A stretch of 64,000 nucleotides of DNA from Rhodospirillales bacterium (GTDB lineage: Bacteria > Pseudomonadota > Alphaproteobacteria > Rhodospirillales > Shumkoniaceae): positions 26,858-90,857 of the forward strand of contig JAHDSF010000016.1 in the NCBI GenBank assembly GCA_018432935.1, read 5' to 3'. Each line of letters opens with the position of its first letter. The stretch's first letter is position 1. Positions 36,247-47,005 of the stretch are shown here, one piece after another. Both the position numbers and the translations under genes were made by a program. Under the pieces are notes generated by a model that was not told the DNA's origin, did no database searches, and was given only the letters and a program-made list of their open reading frames with translations.

Positions 36247-36260
36247 CGTTACGTGTAACG
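36247..36260 (-). promoter_or_regulatory. Perfect palindrome CGTTACGTGTAACG at the mntA/hepT promoter
   Basis: Six-base arms CGTTAC and GTAACG around GT. On the minus strand it lies between a possible -35 (TTGCGC) and -10 (TACATT) spaced by 17 bases. The TTACGTGT core recurs at 33213-33220 and, inverted, at 35194-35201. Confidence 0.65.
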
Positions 36261-36363
36261 GCGCAAGAAGGGCTCGCCGCGCTTCATCAGTCTGCACGGT
36301 GGTGCCGGGCCTGGCGGCTGACGTGAGATAAGTATGGTGTCATCGGAATTCCACAGACGGGCT

Positions 36364-36391
36364 GTTGAGATTGCGGGCTTTGGGATATGGT
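36364..36391 (+). promoter_or_regulatory. Candidate promoter of the lower-GC orphan gene
   Basis: TTGAGA at 36364-36369 and TATGGT at 36386-36391, spaced 16 bases, give a reasonable sigma-70 promoter with a start point near 36398, about 20 bases before ATG 36419. Confidence 0.5.
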
Positions 36392-36418
36392 TCTCCGATA
36401 GGGTTGAGGGGGGTGGTC

Positions 36419-37462
36419 ATGAACAATAACGGGAACGCGGCTCGTCCGAAGGTAACTTTCGTAGAGCAGGATGCGCCTATCGAGGAGTATGGCCGAGCGC
36501 TTTATGCAGTGGCCCGGTCGGTGCTTCGTGCCCACCTTGACGCTTTAAGCGATGAGGATCTTGCCGACCTGAATACTCCACTGTCCGAAGTGCGGATGAG
36601 ACAGTTGGCCAAGGTGTGTCGACTCGACCGGGACTTGGGGATGAGGGGGGACGGCTTCGAGTGGGCCGTGCACGAGGCCATCCTGGGCAAAGAACAGAGA
36701 GTCTTGACACCCCTTTCCGAGGCAATGGAACGCGCAACCAAGTACCTGAAGGACGTCGAGCCAAACTCCCTGATGTTTGGTCAAGAACGGGCCCGCTATC
36801 TCGGCTTCACAGACGCCGTTGTTGACGAGGCAGGTACGGATGCGTTCTTGCTTCCGGAAGGAAGTGGTCGACCCTTTAGGTTCGGCCCTTGGGTGGCCAC
36901 GGCGGCCGCGGGAAAGGCGGCGGAACCCTATCTGCCGGATCGAATTAAGGCGATCTGGAAGACGGATCTCTTCTTGTCGGGTGCGCACAATCCCCGATAT
37001 CTCGCAGCGACGGTGAAGTCAAACTTTGACCTATTGGAGGGAGGGCGAGGCCTTCGCATCGGTATTGTTCCTGAATCTCCTGCACACAACCGCAGCGGAA
37101 TTCGATACAGCACGAGCCATAAGCTCTGGGTTGTCAGCTTAGCTGATCCCAACGGCTTCATGGGGTTGTTCAATGATGCCTATGTTGCGGTTGGGCGGGC
37201 GATCTGTGCGCTCGGTCGGCAGCCACAGCCTCCATACTACACAAAACCGAGTGCAAAGGCGCAGAAAGTTCAAGTGCAGCTAGAGAAATATCCTGATGCG
37301 ACGGTCCTCGAAATTGAGAGCGCTCTAGATGAAGCGGCACAGCAGAAGCTTGTTTCCGTCACGAATCAACTTATAGGCGTTAACCCCCCCCATTGGCTTC
37401 ACATCAAAGAGATGGCTCCCCGAATCATCACGGCCAAGCCAAAGTTTGATAAGCTGGACTAG
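36419..37462 (+). CDS. Orphan protein, 347 residues, lower GC; possible PD-(D/E)XK-like nuclease
   Basis: No family recognised. ATG 36419 follows GAGGGGGGTGG. Base composition (mid 50s % GC by eye) and codon use differ from every neighbour, so transfer is likely. The N-terminal half is helical. The C-terminal half holds KAIWKTDLFLSG...YLAATVKSNFDLLEGGRGLRIGIVPE: an Asp then, about 15 residues on, a strand ending in T-V-K, which resembles a nuclease core with the acidic residue of the second motif changed. WVVSLADPNGFMGLFNDAYVAVG follows. It lies beside a toxin-antitoxin pair; a defence role is a guess. Confidence 0.6.
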   Translation: MNNNGNAARPKVTFVEQDAPIEEYGRALYAVARSVLRAHLDALSDEDLADLNTPLSEVRMRQLAKVCRLDRDLGMRGDGFEWAVHEAILGKEQRVLTPLSEAMERATKYLKDVEPNSLMFGQERARYLGFTDAVVDEAGTDAFLLPEGSGRPFRFGPWVATAAAGKAAEPYLPDRIKAIWKTDLFLSGAHNPRYLAATVKSNFDLLEGGRGLRIGIVPESPAHNRSGIRYSTSHKLWVVSLADPNGFMGLFNDAYVAVGRAICALGRQPQPPYYTKPSAKAQKVQVQLEKYPDATVLEIESALDEAAQQKLVSVTNQLIGVNPPHWLHIKEMAPRIITAKPKFDKLD

Positions 37463-37512
37463 TTTTCTTTCGCCGTCGTTCACGCGTAAGTTGGAATCCA
37501 GCATAGTGCGTC

Positions 37513-40356
<2,844 letters not shown>

Positions 40357-40481
40357 TACGATTTGCCGTCGGGGAAGGGGCTTGGTCAGGGAACGAGATA
40401 TATGGGTTGGTGACAGCCGTAAAGTCAGGTCTTGCCCCACCTTGGAACAAGAAGGATTAGAAACCAGAAAAGGGTTGCGCC

Positions 40482-40958
40482 GTGCGGCTCGGCGCGGTAG
40501 CGGGTGGAGCGGTGAAGCAAGGCGATGCCCGGGAGATGGGTGTGAAGATCGGGCTCGAGTCGGTGCAGAAGCTCAACGCGGCGGCGGCCGAGGGCGACCC
40601 GGCCGCGCAGGAGAGGCTGGCGCTTTCGTACCTCGAAGGCTGGGGCGTCGACCGCGATTACGAAAAGGCCCGCGATTGGTACGAAAAAGCGGCCGCCCAG
40701 GACGATCCGGGAGGCCATTTCGGGCTCGCCGTCCTGTATGCGCTGGGCTGGGGCGTGCCGGCCGACAAGGTGCAGGCGTACATGCGGCTGGTGCTGATGC
40801 GCCGGCGCCGCTCGGTGCTCGACAGCCGCTGGCACGCCGAGACGGTGAAGCGCATGCTCGCGGCGCTGGAGGAGATGGCGGACCGGCTCTCGGAGCCCGA
40901 CCGCCTCCTCGCCGAACGCCTCGCCGACGACTGGAGCCGGGCCAACGGGCGGGGCTGA
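40482..40958 (+). CDS. Sel1-repeat (TPR-like) protein
   Basis: A 158-residue soluble protein with two Sel1 repeats ([64 protein letters not shown]) followed by a basic helical tail. Sel1 proteins are protein-interaction adaptors. The start may be GTG 40482 or ATG 40536 ([13 protein letters not shown]), the latter fitting the repeat better. It is divergent from uvrA, with no sign that the two are functionally linked. Confidence 0.75.
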   Translation: MRLGAVAGGAVKQGDAREMGVKIGLESVQKLNAAAAEGDPAAQERLALSYLEGWGVDRDYEKARDWYEKAAAQDDPGGHFGLAVLYALGWGVPADKVQAYMRLVLMRRRRSVLDSRWHAETVKRMLAALEEMADRLSEPDRLLAERLADDWSRANGRG

Positions 40959-41005
40959 CGTTACGCTCCGATTTCCGCAACGTCATTCCCGGTCTCGCGA
41001 AAACA

Positions 41006-41062
41006 CCCCTCACCCCGCCCCTCTCCCCGCCGACGCGGGGCGAGGGAGAACGGGGTAAGGGG
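41006..41062. repeat. Dispersed palindromic repeat / bidirectional terminator
   Basis: CCCCTCACCCCG at the left pairs with CGGGGTAAGGGG at the right, and inside them CCCTCTCCCCG pairs with CGGGGCGAGGG. Repeats of this CCCCTCACCCC...GGGG type are scattered through many proteobacterial genomes. It lies between two convergent genes, where it could end both transcripts. Confidence 0.65.
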
Positions 41063-41093
41063 ACTTTCGCCCCGACACGGAATGGGAGCGGCC

Positions 41094-41420
41094 TCAGCCC
41101 TCGGCCGAGACCTCGTAGTTGACGTGCTTGGTGTAGCCCTCGAACAGCGGCATGATCTCGCTCATCAGGGGGCCCATGGCGGCGCGCTCGGGCGAGGCCA
41201 GCATCTTCTCGATGGCTTCCGCGGACTCGAAGGTCAGCTCGATGGTCTGGTAGATGCCCGGCGCGCCCTCGTCGTGCGATTTCTCGCGCAGGATGCGCAA
41301 CTTCTTCAGGCCGGGGAACTTCAGCCACTGGGCCCGCGCCTTGGTGTCGATGAAGGCGTTGAACTTCTCCTGGTTCTCGGGCTTGACGGTGCCGAAGAAA
41401 TAGCCGTGACGGACCCACAT
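41094..41420 (-). CDS. Small dimeric alpha/beta-barrel-like protein, copy 2
   Basis: A 108-residue protein, MWVRHGYFFGTVKPENQEKFNAFIDTKARAQWLKFPGLKKLRILREKSHDEGAPGIYQTIELTFESAEAIEKMLASPERAAMGPLMSEIMPLFEGYTKHVNYEVS. The strand-helix-helix-strand pattern repeats an EthD/NIPSNAP-like ferredoxin fold, typical of small stress or intermediate-handling enzymes. It is the last gene of the 41-48.8 kb catabolic cluster and a close paralogue of the next gene upstream; ATG 41420 is chosen because the longer frame just reads through that paralogue. Confidence 0.75.
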   Translation of the reverse strand: MWVRHGYFFGTVKPENQEKFNAFIDTKARAQWLKFPGLKKLRILREKSHDEGAPGIYQTIELTFESAEAIEKMLASPERAAMGPLMSEIMPLFEGYTKHVNYEVSAEG

Positions 41421-41464
41421 GGCGTCTGTTCTTCCTTCGCTTCGGGTGGGGGGCGGCGGCGCGC

Positions 41465-41791
41465 TCAGGCGTCCGCCGAGACCTCGTAGTTGACGTGATA
41501 AACCTTGCCCTCGAACAGAGGCATGATCTCCTTCATCAGGGTGACGTTCTCGGCTCGCTGCGGCGAGGCCAGCATGGCCTCGATCGCAGCCGCGTTGTCG
41601 AACGTCATCTCGATCGTCTGGTAGATCGCGGGGGCGCCGTCCTCGCGCCATTTGGAACGCAGGATGCGCAGCTTGCGCAGCCCCGGAAAGGTGGCGATCT
41701 TGTCGCGCACCCGGGTGTCGATGAAGGCGTCGAACCTGGCCTGGTTCTCGGGCTTCACGGTGCCGACGAACATGCCGCAGCGGACCCACAT
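41465..41791 (-). CDS. Small dimeric alpha/beta-barrel-like protein, copy 1
   Basis: A 108-residue twin of the downstream gene: MWVRCGMFVGTVKPENQARFDAFIDTRVRDKIATFPGLRKLRILRSKWREDGAPAIYQTIEMTFDNAAAIEAMLASPQRAENVTLMKEIMPLFEGKVYHVNYEVS. Both keep VGTVKPENQ, FPGLxKLRILR, YQTIE(M/L)TF and LFEG...HVNYEVS, so the fold and probably the active-site pocket are shared. It lies 14 bases after the aldolase stop, consistent with operon transcription. It may handle an intermediate of the pathway or detoxify an aldehyde (inference). Confidence 0.75.
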   Translation of the reverse strand: MWVRCGMFVGTVKPENQARFDAFIDTRVRDKIATFPGLRKLRILRSKWREDGAPAIYQTIEMTFDNAAAIEAMLASPQRAENVTLMKEIMPLFEGKVYHVNYEVSADA

Positions 41792-41805
41792 GGCGCGTGC
41801 TCCTT

Positions 41806-42447
41806 TCAGATGTCGAGGAAGGTGCGGGCGGCGGCGACCAGCTTGCGCGCCGCGTCGCGGATCTCGGCCAGGCTCTTGCCCGGCTTGTACAGGTTGGAGC
41901 CGATGCCGAAGCCGTTGGCCCCGGCCGCCCAGTAGTCGACCATGTTGACCTCGCTGATGCCGCCCACCGGCACCAGCTTGACCGTTTTCGGCAGCACCGC
42001 CCGCAGCGCCTTGATGACCTTGGGGGGCGCGGCTTCCGCGGGAAAGATCTTCAGGCAGTCGGCGCCGAGCTTGAGCGCGGCGAATCCTTCGGAAGCCGTG
42101 AACACGCCGGGCGCCGCATACAGCCCGCCGGACTTGGTGGCGGCGACCACCTCGGGATCGAAATTGGGCGATACGATCAGGCGGCCCCCTGCGGCGGCCA
42201 CCTTGGCGACCTCGTCGGCGCTCAGCACGGTCCCGGCACCCACCACCATCCGGGCACCGAAGCCCTCGGCGATGCGGCGGATGCTGTCGAGCGGCTGCGG
42301 CGAGTTCATCGGCACCTCGACGATCGAGAAGCCCTCTTCCTCGAGCAGGGCGGCGACGTCGGTCGCCTCGGCGGGGGTGATGCCGCGCAGGATGGCGATC
42401 AGCGGCATCCGGGCCAGGCAGGCGTCCAGGTTCGGCTTGTCCCTCAT
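41806..42447 (-). CDS. dgoA: 2-dehydro-3-deoxy-6-phosphogalactonate (KDPGal) aldolase-like, DgoA type
   Basis: A 213-residue class I aldolase. Catalytic Glu in FSIVEVPMNSPQPLDSI and Schiff-base Lys in GADCLKIFPAEAAPPKVIKAL correspond to those of KDPG/KDPGal aldolases; PLIAILRGITPAEA and GIGSNLYKPG are typical of DgoA rather than Eda. It would cleave a 2-keto-3-deoxy-6-phospho acid to pyruvate and a triose phosphate. No sugar-acid kinase or dehydratase lies in this cluster, so a related 2-keto-3-deoxy acid substrate is possible. Confidence 0.87.
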   Translation of the reverse strand: MRDKPNLDACLARMPLIAILRGITPAEATDVAALLEEEGFSIVEVPMNSPQPLDSIRRIAEGFGARMVVGAGTVLSADEVAKVAAAGGRLIVSPNFDPEVVAATKSGGLYAAPGVFTASEGFAALKLGADCLKIFPAEAAPPKVIKALRAVLPKTVKLVPVGGISEVNMVDYWAAGANGFGIGSNLYKPGKSLAEIRDAARKLVAAARTFLDI

Positions 42448-42612
42448 TGACCTATGGCCTTTCGTTCCGGCATCATCGACAGCGGCGCAACCGCGCCACC
42501 CGGCGCTGGAAGATACCGCCGGGTGGCGTCGTTGTCGCCGGGTGATTTCCCGAGCCAGGGAACTCGCGTCACGGGGCGCGCCCGCGGGCCGGCGGGCGCG
42601 CCCTTTCGCGTC

Positions 42613-43821
42613 TCAGGCGGCGGCCTTCCTGGCCGGGCCCAGCGATCCGGCGAGCACTGCCAGGATGTCGTCCTTGGTCATCGGCCGCGCCCCCGGCACC
42701 TTGCCGTCCGGGCCGGCGTACATGGTGATGACGTCGTCGGCCATCCGGTCGAAGTTCTCCATGCCGATGCCGGCATCGCCCAGCGTCGTGTACATGCCGA
42801 TGCTCTTGAGCCAGGTGATGACCGAGGGAGCAAGCAGGCGGGCCGCCTTGGCGTCGTCCTCGTCGCGGACGTTGAAGACGCGGCGGGCCAGCTTGGCCCA
42901 GCGGTGGGGCAGGGCATCGGCAAAGTGGGCCAGGTAGGCGGGCAGGATAATGGTCATGCCGCGGCCGTGGCTGAGCGGGTAGTAGGCCGAGAGCTGGTGC
43001 TCGATGAAGTGGATCGGGATGGTGCCGAGCCGGCCCAGTGCCTGCAATCCCGACCAGCCGAGCGCGGCGCACACGGCGATCTGGCCGCGGGCCTCGATAT
43101 CCTTGGGATCCTTGAGCACGCGGGCCAGGTACTCCATCAAGGCCAGGATCATGCCTTCCGTCAGGCGGTCGGCGATCTCGGATTCGTCCTTGCTCGACAG
43201 GTAGTGCTCGATCAGGTGGCAGAAGATGTCGACGCCGCCGTCGCCGGTCGTCGCCACGGGCACGCTGGCGATCAGCTCGGGGTCGATGATGGCGACCTTG
43301 GGAATCCGGTACGGCGAGCGCGAGAAGCTCTTCATCTTGGTTTCGGTGTTGGTGATGACGCCACCGGCGTTCACCTCCGAGCCGGCTGCCGACACGGTGG
43401 GGACGGCGATGATCGGGTAGGCCCCGGTGTACTCGCGCGGCTTGCGGGTGTTGAGGACGACGTAGTCCCAAGCAGAACCGCCGCTGTGGGCGACGCTGGA
43501 GATGTACTTGGCGGCATCGATCACGCTGCCGCCGCCGACCGCGACCACGAGCTGGGCCCCGCTCGCCTTGAAGGCGGCGGTGCCGGCGTCGCAGGTCTTC
43601 ACGCTCGGATTCGGCTCGACCTTGTCGAAGAGAACGGTCTCGACTCCCGCGGCGTGCAGCGAGGCCAACGCCTTCTCGATGATCCAGTTGGCCGCGGGGA
43701 TCGGCTCGAAAGTGACCACGAAGGCCTTGTCGCCGAAGCCCTTGGCGATCTTGCCGAGCTCGCCGATGCGGCCGGGACCGAACATCATCTTGGTGGGAAG
43801 GGACCACTCGAAAGGTTGCAT
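42613..43821 (-). CDS. Iron-containing alcohol dehydrogenase
   Basis: A 402-residue group III alcohol dehydrogenase. The NAD-binding motif is VVAVGGGSVIDAAKY; the metal ligands fall in TTGDGGVDIFCHLIEHYLSS (Asp, His) and GTIPIHFIEHQLSAYYPLSHGRGM (two His). VPTVSAAGSEVNAGGVIT is the conserved loop. Such enzymes reduce aldehydes or oxidise alcohols; beside an aldolase it could reduce a released aldehyde (for example lactaldehyde or glycolaldehyde) or oxidise the incoming polyol acid. It lies 34 bases after tctA. Confidence 0.9.
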   Translation of the reverse strand: MQPFEWSLPTKMMFGPGRIGELGKIAKGFGDKAFVVTFEPIPAANWIIEKALASLHAAGVETVLFDKVEPNPSVKTCDAGTAAFKASGAQLVVAVGGGSVIDAAKYISSVAHSGGSAWDYVVLNTRKPREYTGAYPIIAVPTVSAAGSEVNAGGVITNTETKMKSFSRSPYRIPKVAIIDPELIASVPVATTGDGGVDIFCHLIEHYLSSKDESEIADRLTEGMILALMEYLARVLKDPKDIEARGQIAVCAALGWSGLQALGRLGTIPIHFIEHQLSAYYPLSHGRGMTIILPAYLAHFADALPHRWAKLARRVFNVRDEDDAKAARLLAPSVITWLKSIGMYTTLGDAGIGMENFDRMADDVITMYAGPDGKVPGARPMTKDDILAVLAGSLGPARKAAA

Positions 43822-43855
43822 CGTTTACGCCTCGAAGTCTGGGGTCGGGAAGGGA

Positions 43856-45382
43856 TTAAGCCTCGTCGCGCTCGCGCTTCAGCTCCTCGAGCCGGGTCTT
43901 GCGCATCCTCAGGTACATGGAGGCGAGAGCCAGGATCGAGATGATCACGAAGGCGAGGGAGATCGGATGGTTGATCGGGTCGATGAAGGTGAACGGGTCG
44001 CCGTGCGAGATCTGCAGTGCCCGCCTCAGGTTCTGCTCGGCGATCGGGCCGAGGATGAAGGCAAGCAGGATCGGCGACAGCGGATAGCGGTAGTACTCCA
44101 GGAAGTAGGCGAAGATGCCGACGCCCAGGGCCAGGAACACGTCGAACGAATTGAACTGCATCGAGTACGCGCCGATGATGCAGAGCAGGAAGATGATGGC
44201 GGTAAAGATGCGCTTGTCGAAGGTCAGGAGCTTGGCGAAGAAGCGCGCGAACGACAGGCCGACGACCAGCAGCACCGACTGCGCCAGGATCATGCCTGCG
44301 AACAGCGGATAGACGATGTCGAGGTTCTCGCGGAAGAAGATCGGACCGGGCTGGTAGTTGTGGACCATCAAGGCGCCGAGCAGCACCGCCGTCACGGCGT
44401 CTCCCGGAATGCCCAAGGTCAGCATCGGGATCATCGCCCCGCCGACGCAGGCGTTGTTGCCCGCTTCGGACGCCGCCACCCCCTCGATGTGACCGGTCCC
44501 GAACTTCTCCGGCGTCTTGGAGGCGCGCTTCGCCTCGACATACGAGGCGAAGGCGGCGATGTCGCAGCCGGTGCCGGGGATCGCGCCGACGAAGGTGCCG
44601 ATGACGGCCGATTTGAAAAGGGTGAGCTTGACCTGCCACATTTCCTTGAGGCTGGGCAGGATCTTGCCCACCGCAGTCTGGATCTCGTGGACGATCTCCA
44701 TCTTCTCGACATTGCGCAGCACTTGGCCGATGCCGAACAGGCCGATCAGGACCGGGATGAACGTGGGGCCGCCGAGCAGGTTCTGGCTGCCGAAGGTGAA
44801 ACGCGGCAAGCCCGAAAGCGGATCGAGGCCGATCGTCGTGACCAGCAGTCCGATCAGCGCGGCAATGATGCCCTTGAGGATCGAAACCCCGGACACGGCG
44901 ATGATCATGCTCATCCCGAACAGGGCCAGGGCGAAGAACTCCGCCGGCCCGAAGCGCAGGCCGAAGCTTGCGATGCTGGGGGACAGGAAGGTCATGATGA
45001 GGGCGCCGATGGTGCCGCCGACGAAGGAGGCCACGGTAGCGACGCCGATCGCCTTGCCGGCCTGGCCGCGCTGGGCCATCGGATAGCCGTCGAGCAAGGT
45101 CGCGGCGGCGGCCGGGGTGCCCGGCGTCCGGATCAGGATGCTGGAGATGGAGCCGCCGTAGATACCGCCGGCGAACACCCCCATCAGCATGAACAGCCCT
45201 TCCAGCGGCGGCCGGCCGAACGTGAACGGGATCAGCAGCGCGCAGCCCATGGTCGCCGTCAGTCCGGGCAGGCATCCCACCGAGATGCCGGCGGTGACGC
45301 CGATGAACAGGAACACGATCAGCCAGGGATTGCTCAGCACCGTGGCCCAGGCATTGACGAAAACGGCGAAATCAAAGTCCAT
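43856..45382 (-). CDS. tctA: Tripartite tricarboxylate transporter large permease (TctA)
   Basis: A 508-residue inner-membrane protein with about twelve hydrophobic segments. GCLPGLTATMGCALLIPFTFG and IPGTGCDIAAFASYVEAKRASKTPEKFGTGHIEGVAASEAGNNACVGGAMIPMLTLGIPGD are hallmark TctA blocks, duplicated as usual in the two halves. Forms a carboxylate-proton symporter with TctB, fed by TctC. The cluster context suggests a sugar acid or hydroxy-dicarboxylate rather than citrate. Confidence 0.96.
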   Translation of the reverse strand: MDFDFAVFVNAWATVLSNPWLIVFLFIGVTAGISVGCLPGLTATMGCALLIPFTFGRPPLEGLFMLMGVFAGGIYGGSISSILIRTPGTPAAAATLLDGYPMAQRGQAGKAIGVATVASFVGGTIGALIMTFLSPSIASFGLRFGPAEFFALALFGMSMIIAVSGVSILKGIIAALIGLLVTTIGLDPLSGLPRFTFGSQNLLGGPTFIPVLIGLFGIGQVLRNVEKMEIVHEIQTAVGKILPSLKEMWQVKLTLFKSAVIGTFVGAIPGTGCDIAAFASYVEAKRASKTPEKFGTGHIEGVAASEAGNNACVGGAMIPMLTLGIPGDAVTAVLLGALMVHNYQPGPIFFRENLDIVYPLFAGMILAQSVLLVVGLSFARFFAKLLTFDKRIFTAIIFLLCIIGAYSMQFNSFDVFLALGVGIFAYFLEYYRYPLSPILLAFILGPIAEQNLRRALQISHGDPFTFIDPINHPISLAFVIISILALASMYLRMRKTRLEELKRERDEA

Positions 45383-45412
45383 GGTCGGTTCTCGCTCGTC
45401 TGGATCGGTTCG

Positions 45413-45886
45413 TCACTCGCCGAACACGGCGGGAAGAATGACGCCCGGCGGCAGGTCGATGATCAGCAGCTTTTCGAACAGCAACCACACGAGGGCTGGT
45501 GCGAGCAGCGCGGAGCCGACCTTCTTGACCGTGCCCTTGGCGCCCATCACCACCATCAGCACGTACAAGAACACAGGCGTCGCCAGCACGAAGCCGGTCC
45601 ATTCGATCGTCGCCCAGTAGAAGACGGCGATGGCAAACGCCAGGATCATGCGCCGGAAGCCCCGCCGGTCGATGTGCTCGGTCTTGCGCAGCGATCGCCC
45701 GGTAAGCGCGTAGACCGCCTGCAGCCAGGCGCAGAACACGATCGCGCCGCACAGAAGCTGCGGGAAGAAGGCCGCGCCGAAGTACTCGACTTGAGCGCCC
45801 ACGTTTCGGTAGTTGCCGGCTTCCATGAACGTCAGGACGCTCAGGATCACCAGGAGGACGCTGGCGACGATGTCGGCTTGTTTCAT
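45413..45886 (-). CDS. tctB: Tripartite tricarboxylate transporter small permease (TctB)
   Basis: A 157-residue protein with four hydrophobic segments (IVASVLLVILSVLTFMEAG, LLCGAIVFCAWLQAVYAL, MILAFAIAVFYWATIEWTGFVLATPVFLYVLMVVMG, ALLAPALVWLLFEKLL), and the TctB-type YFGAAFFPQLL. It sits between the binding protein and the large permease, as in most TTT operons. Confidence 0.92.
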   Translation of the reverse strand: MKQADIVASVLLVILSVLTFMEAGNYRNVGAQVEYFGAAFFPQLLCGAIVFCAWLQAVYALTGRSLRKTEHIDRRGFRRMILAFAIAVFYWATIEWTGFVLATPVFLYVLMVVMGAKGTVKKVGSALLAPALVWLLFEKLLIIDLPPGVILPAVFGE

Positions 45887-45963
45887 GGCGTGATCTCCAT
45901 GAGAGGAACGCCGGGGAGCGGAGCCCTGCTCCCCGGTGATCCATGCTCAACCCGTAGCGACGA

Positions 45964-46935
45964 CTACTGGACCGGCTTGTAGAGGTCGACGGCCTTGAGC
46001 GCGCCTTCCATCGTCTTTTCCATCCCGATCAGGAACTTCTCGAACCCGGCTGAGTCGGCCCAGGTCAGGATGAGGCCGCGGGCCTTCGCGGCTTCCTGGA
46101 ACTCCGGGTCCTCGAAGCACTTCTTGAACCCGTCGGCCAGAACCTTCATGCGGTCTGCCGGAACGCCCTTGGGCGCCCCCAGGCCGCGCCAGTCGAGGAT
46201 GGGAGCCTCGAGCGGATAGCCGGCCTCAGCGAGGGTGGGCACGTCGGGGAAGTTCGGGTGACGCTTGAGGTCGTTGACGGACAGGATGCGGACCTTCTTG
46301 TCCTTGTAGAACTCCTGCACCTCGTCGATGCCGGTGGCGGCGATCGTGACATGGCCGCCGAGCAGGGCGGTGCGGGCCGGGGCCGCGCCGTCGAAGGGAA
46401 CGTAGTTCAGCTTGGCGCCCGCCTGGGTGGCCACGGTGACGAGGCCGAGATGCCAGGCGCCGCCGGCGCCGGTGTGGCCGGCGGTCAGCACGCCGGGATT
46501 CGCCTTGCCGTACTCGATCAGGTCCTTGAGGGTCTGGAACTGCGAATCCGCGCGGACCGTGATCGCGCCCGGGTTCTGGTTCAGCAGCATGATGAGGCCG
46601 AAGTCGCGGTAGCTGAGCGGCGCAAGGCCGGACAGGCGATACCGGGCGAGGTCGAAGGTCAGCACGCCGACGGTGTAGCCGTCGGGCCGTGCACGGGCGA
46701 CTTCGTTCATGCCGATCGAGCCGCTGCCGCCGGTCTTGTTGAGCACATTGACGTTAACGCCGATGTGCTTCTGCGCGTTCTTGACCAGGATGCGGGCGAG
46801 GGTGTCGGTGCCGCCGCCGGCCGCCCACGGGACGATCATCGTGATGTCCTTTTCGGGGAAGGCCGCCCAGGCGCTGGTTGCCAGGCTGATGGCCGCCACG
46901 GTGGCGGCGCTCACGAGCAGAGACTTCTTCAACAT
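45964..46935 (-). CDS. tctC: Tripartite tricarboxylate transporter substrate-binding protein (TctC/Bug)
   Basis: A 323-residue periplasmic receptor. ATG 46935 (MLKKSLLVSAATVAAISLATSAWA) gives a clean signal peptide and has GGAGGA upstream. FPEKDITMIVPWAAGGGTDTLARIL and VNVLNKTGGSGSIGMNEVARARPDGYT are classic Bug-family motifs, with VPFDGAAPARTALLGGHV later. Bug proteins bind carboxylates through two water-mediated loops; the ligand here is unknown. Confidence 0.95.
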   Translation of the reverse strand: MLKKSLLVSAATVAAISLATSAWAAFPEKDITMIVPWAAGGGTDTLARILVKNAQKHIGVNVNVLNKTGGSGSIGMNEVARARPDGYTVGVLTFDLARYRLSGLAPLSYRDFGLIMLLNQNPGAITVRADSQFQTLKDLIEYGKANPGVLTAGHTGAGGAWHLGLVTVATQAGAKLNYVPFDGAAPARTALLGGHVTIAATGIDEVQEFYKDKKVRILSVNDLKRHPNFPDVPTLAEAGYPLEAPILDWRGLGAPKGVPADRMKVLADGFKKCFEDPEFQEAAKARGLILTWADSAGFEKFLIGMEKTMEGALKAVDLYKPVQ

Positions 46936-47005
46936 GGGATGCAATCCTCCGCTGATTCGGAACTGTGAAGACTGTTGATTCGTCGCCCTTGTTGTTGGCC
47001 GCAGC

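Noticed and set aside
40357..40481. LexA box upstream of uvrA
   Set aside because: I looked for GTTC-N7-GTTC or its complement in the spacer; GAAC words are present but none is correctly paired.
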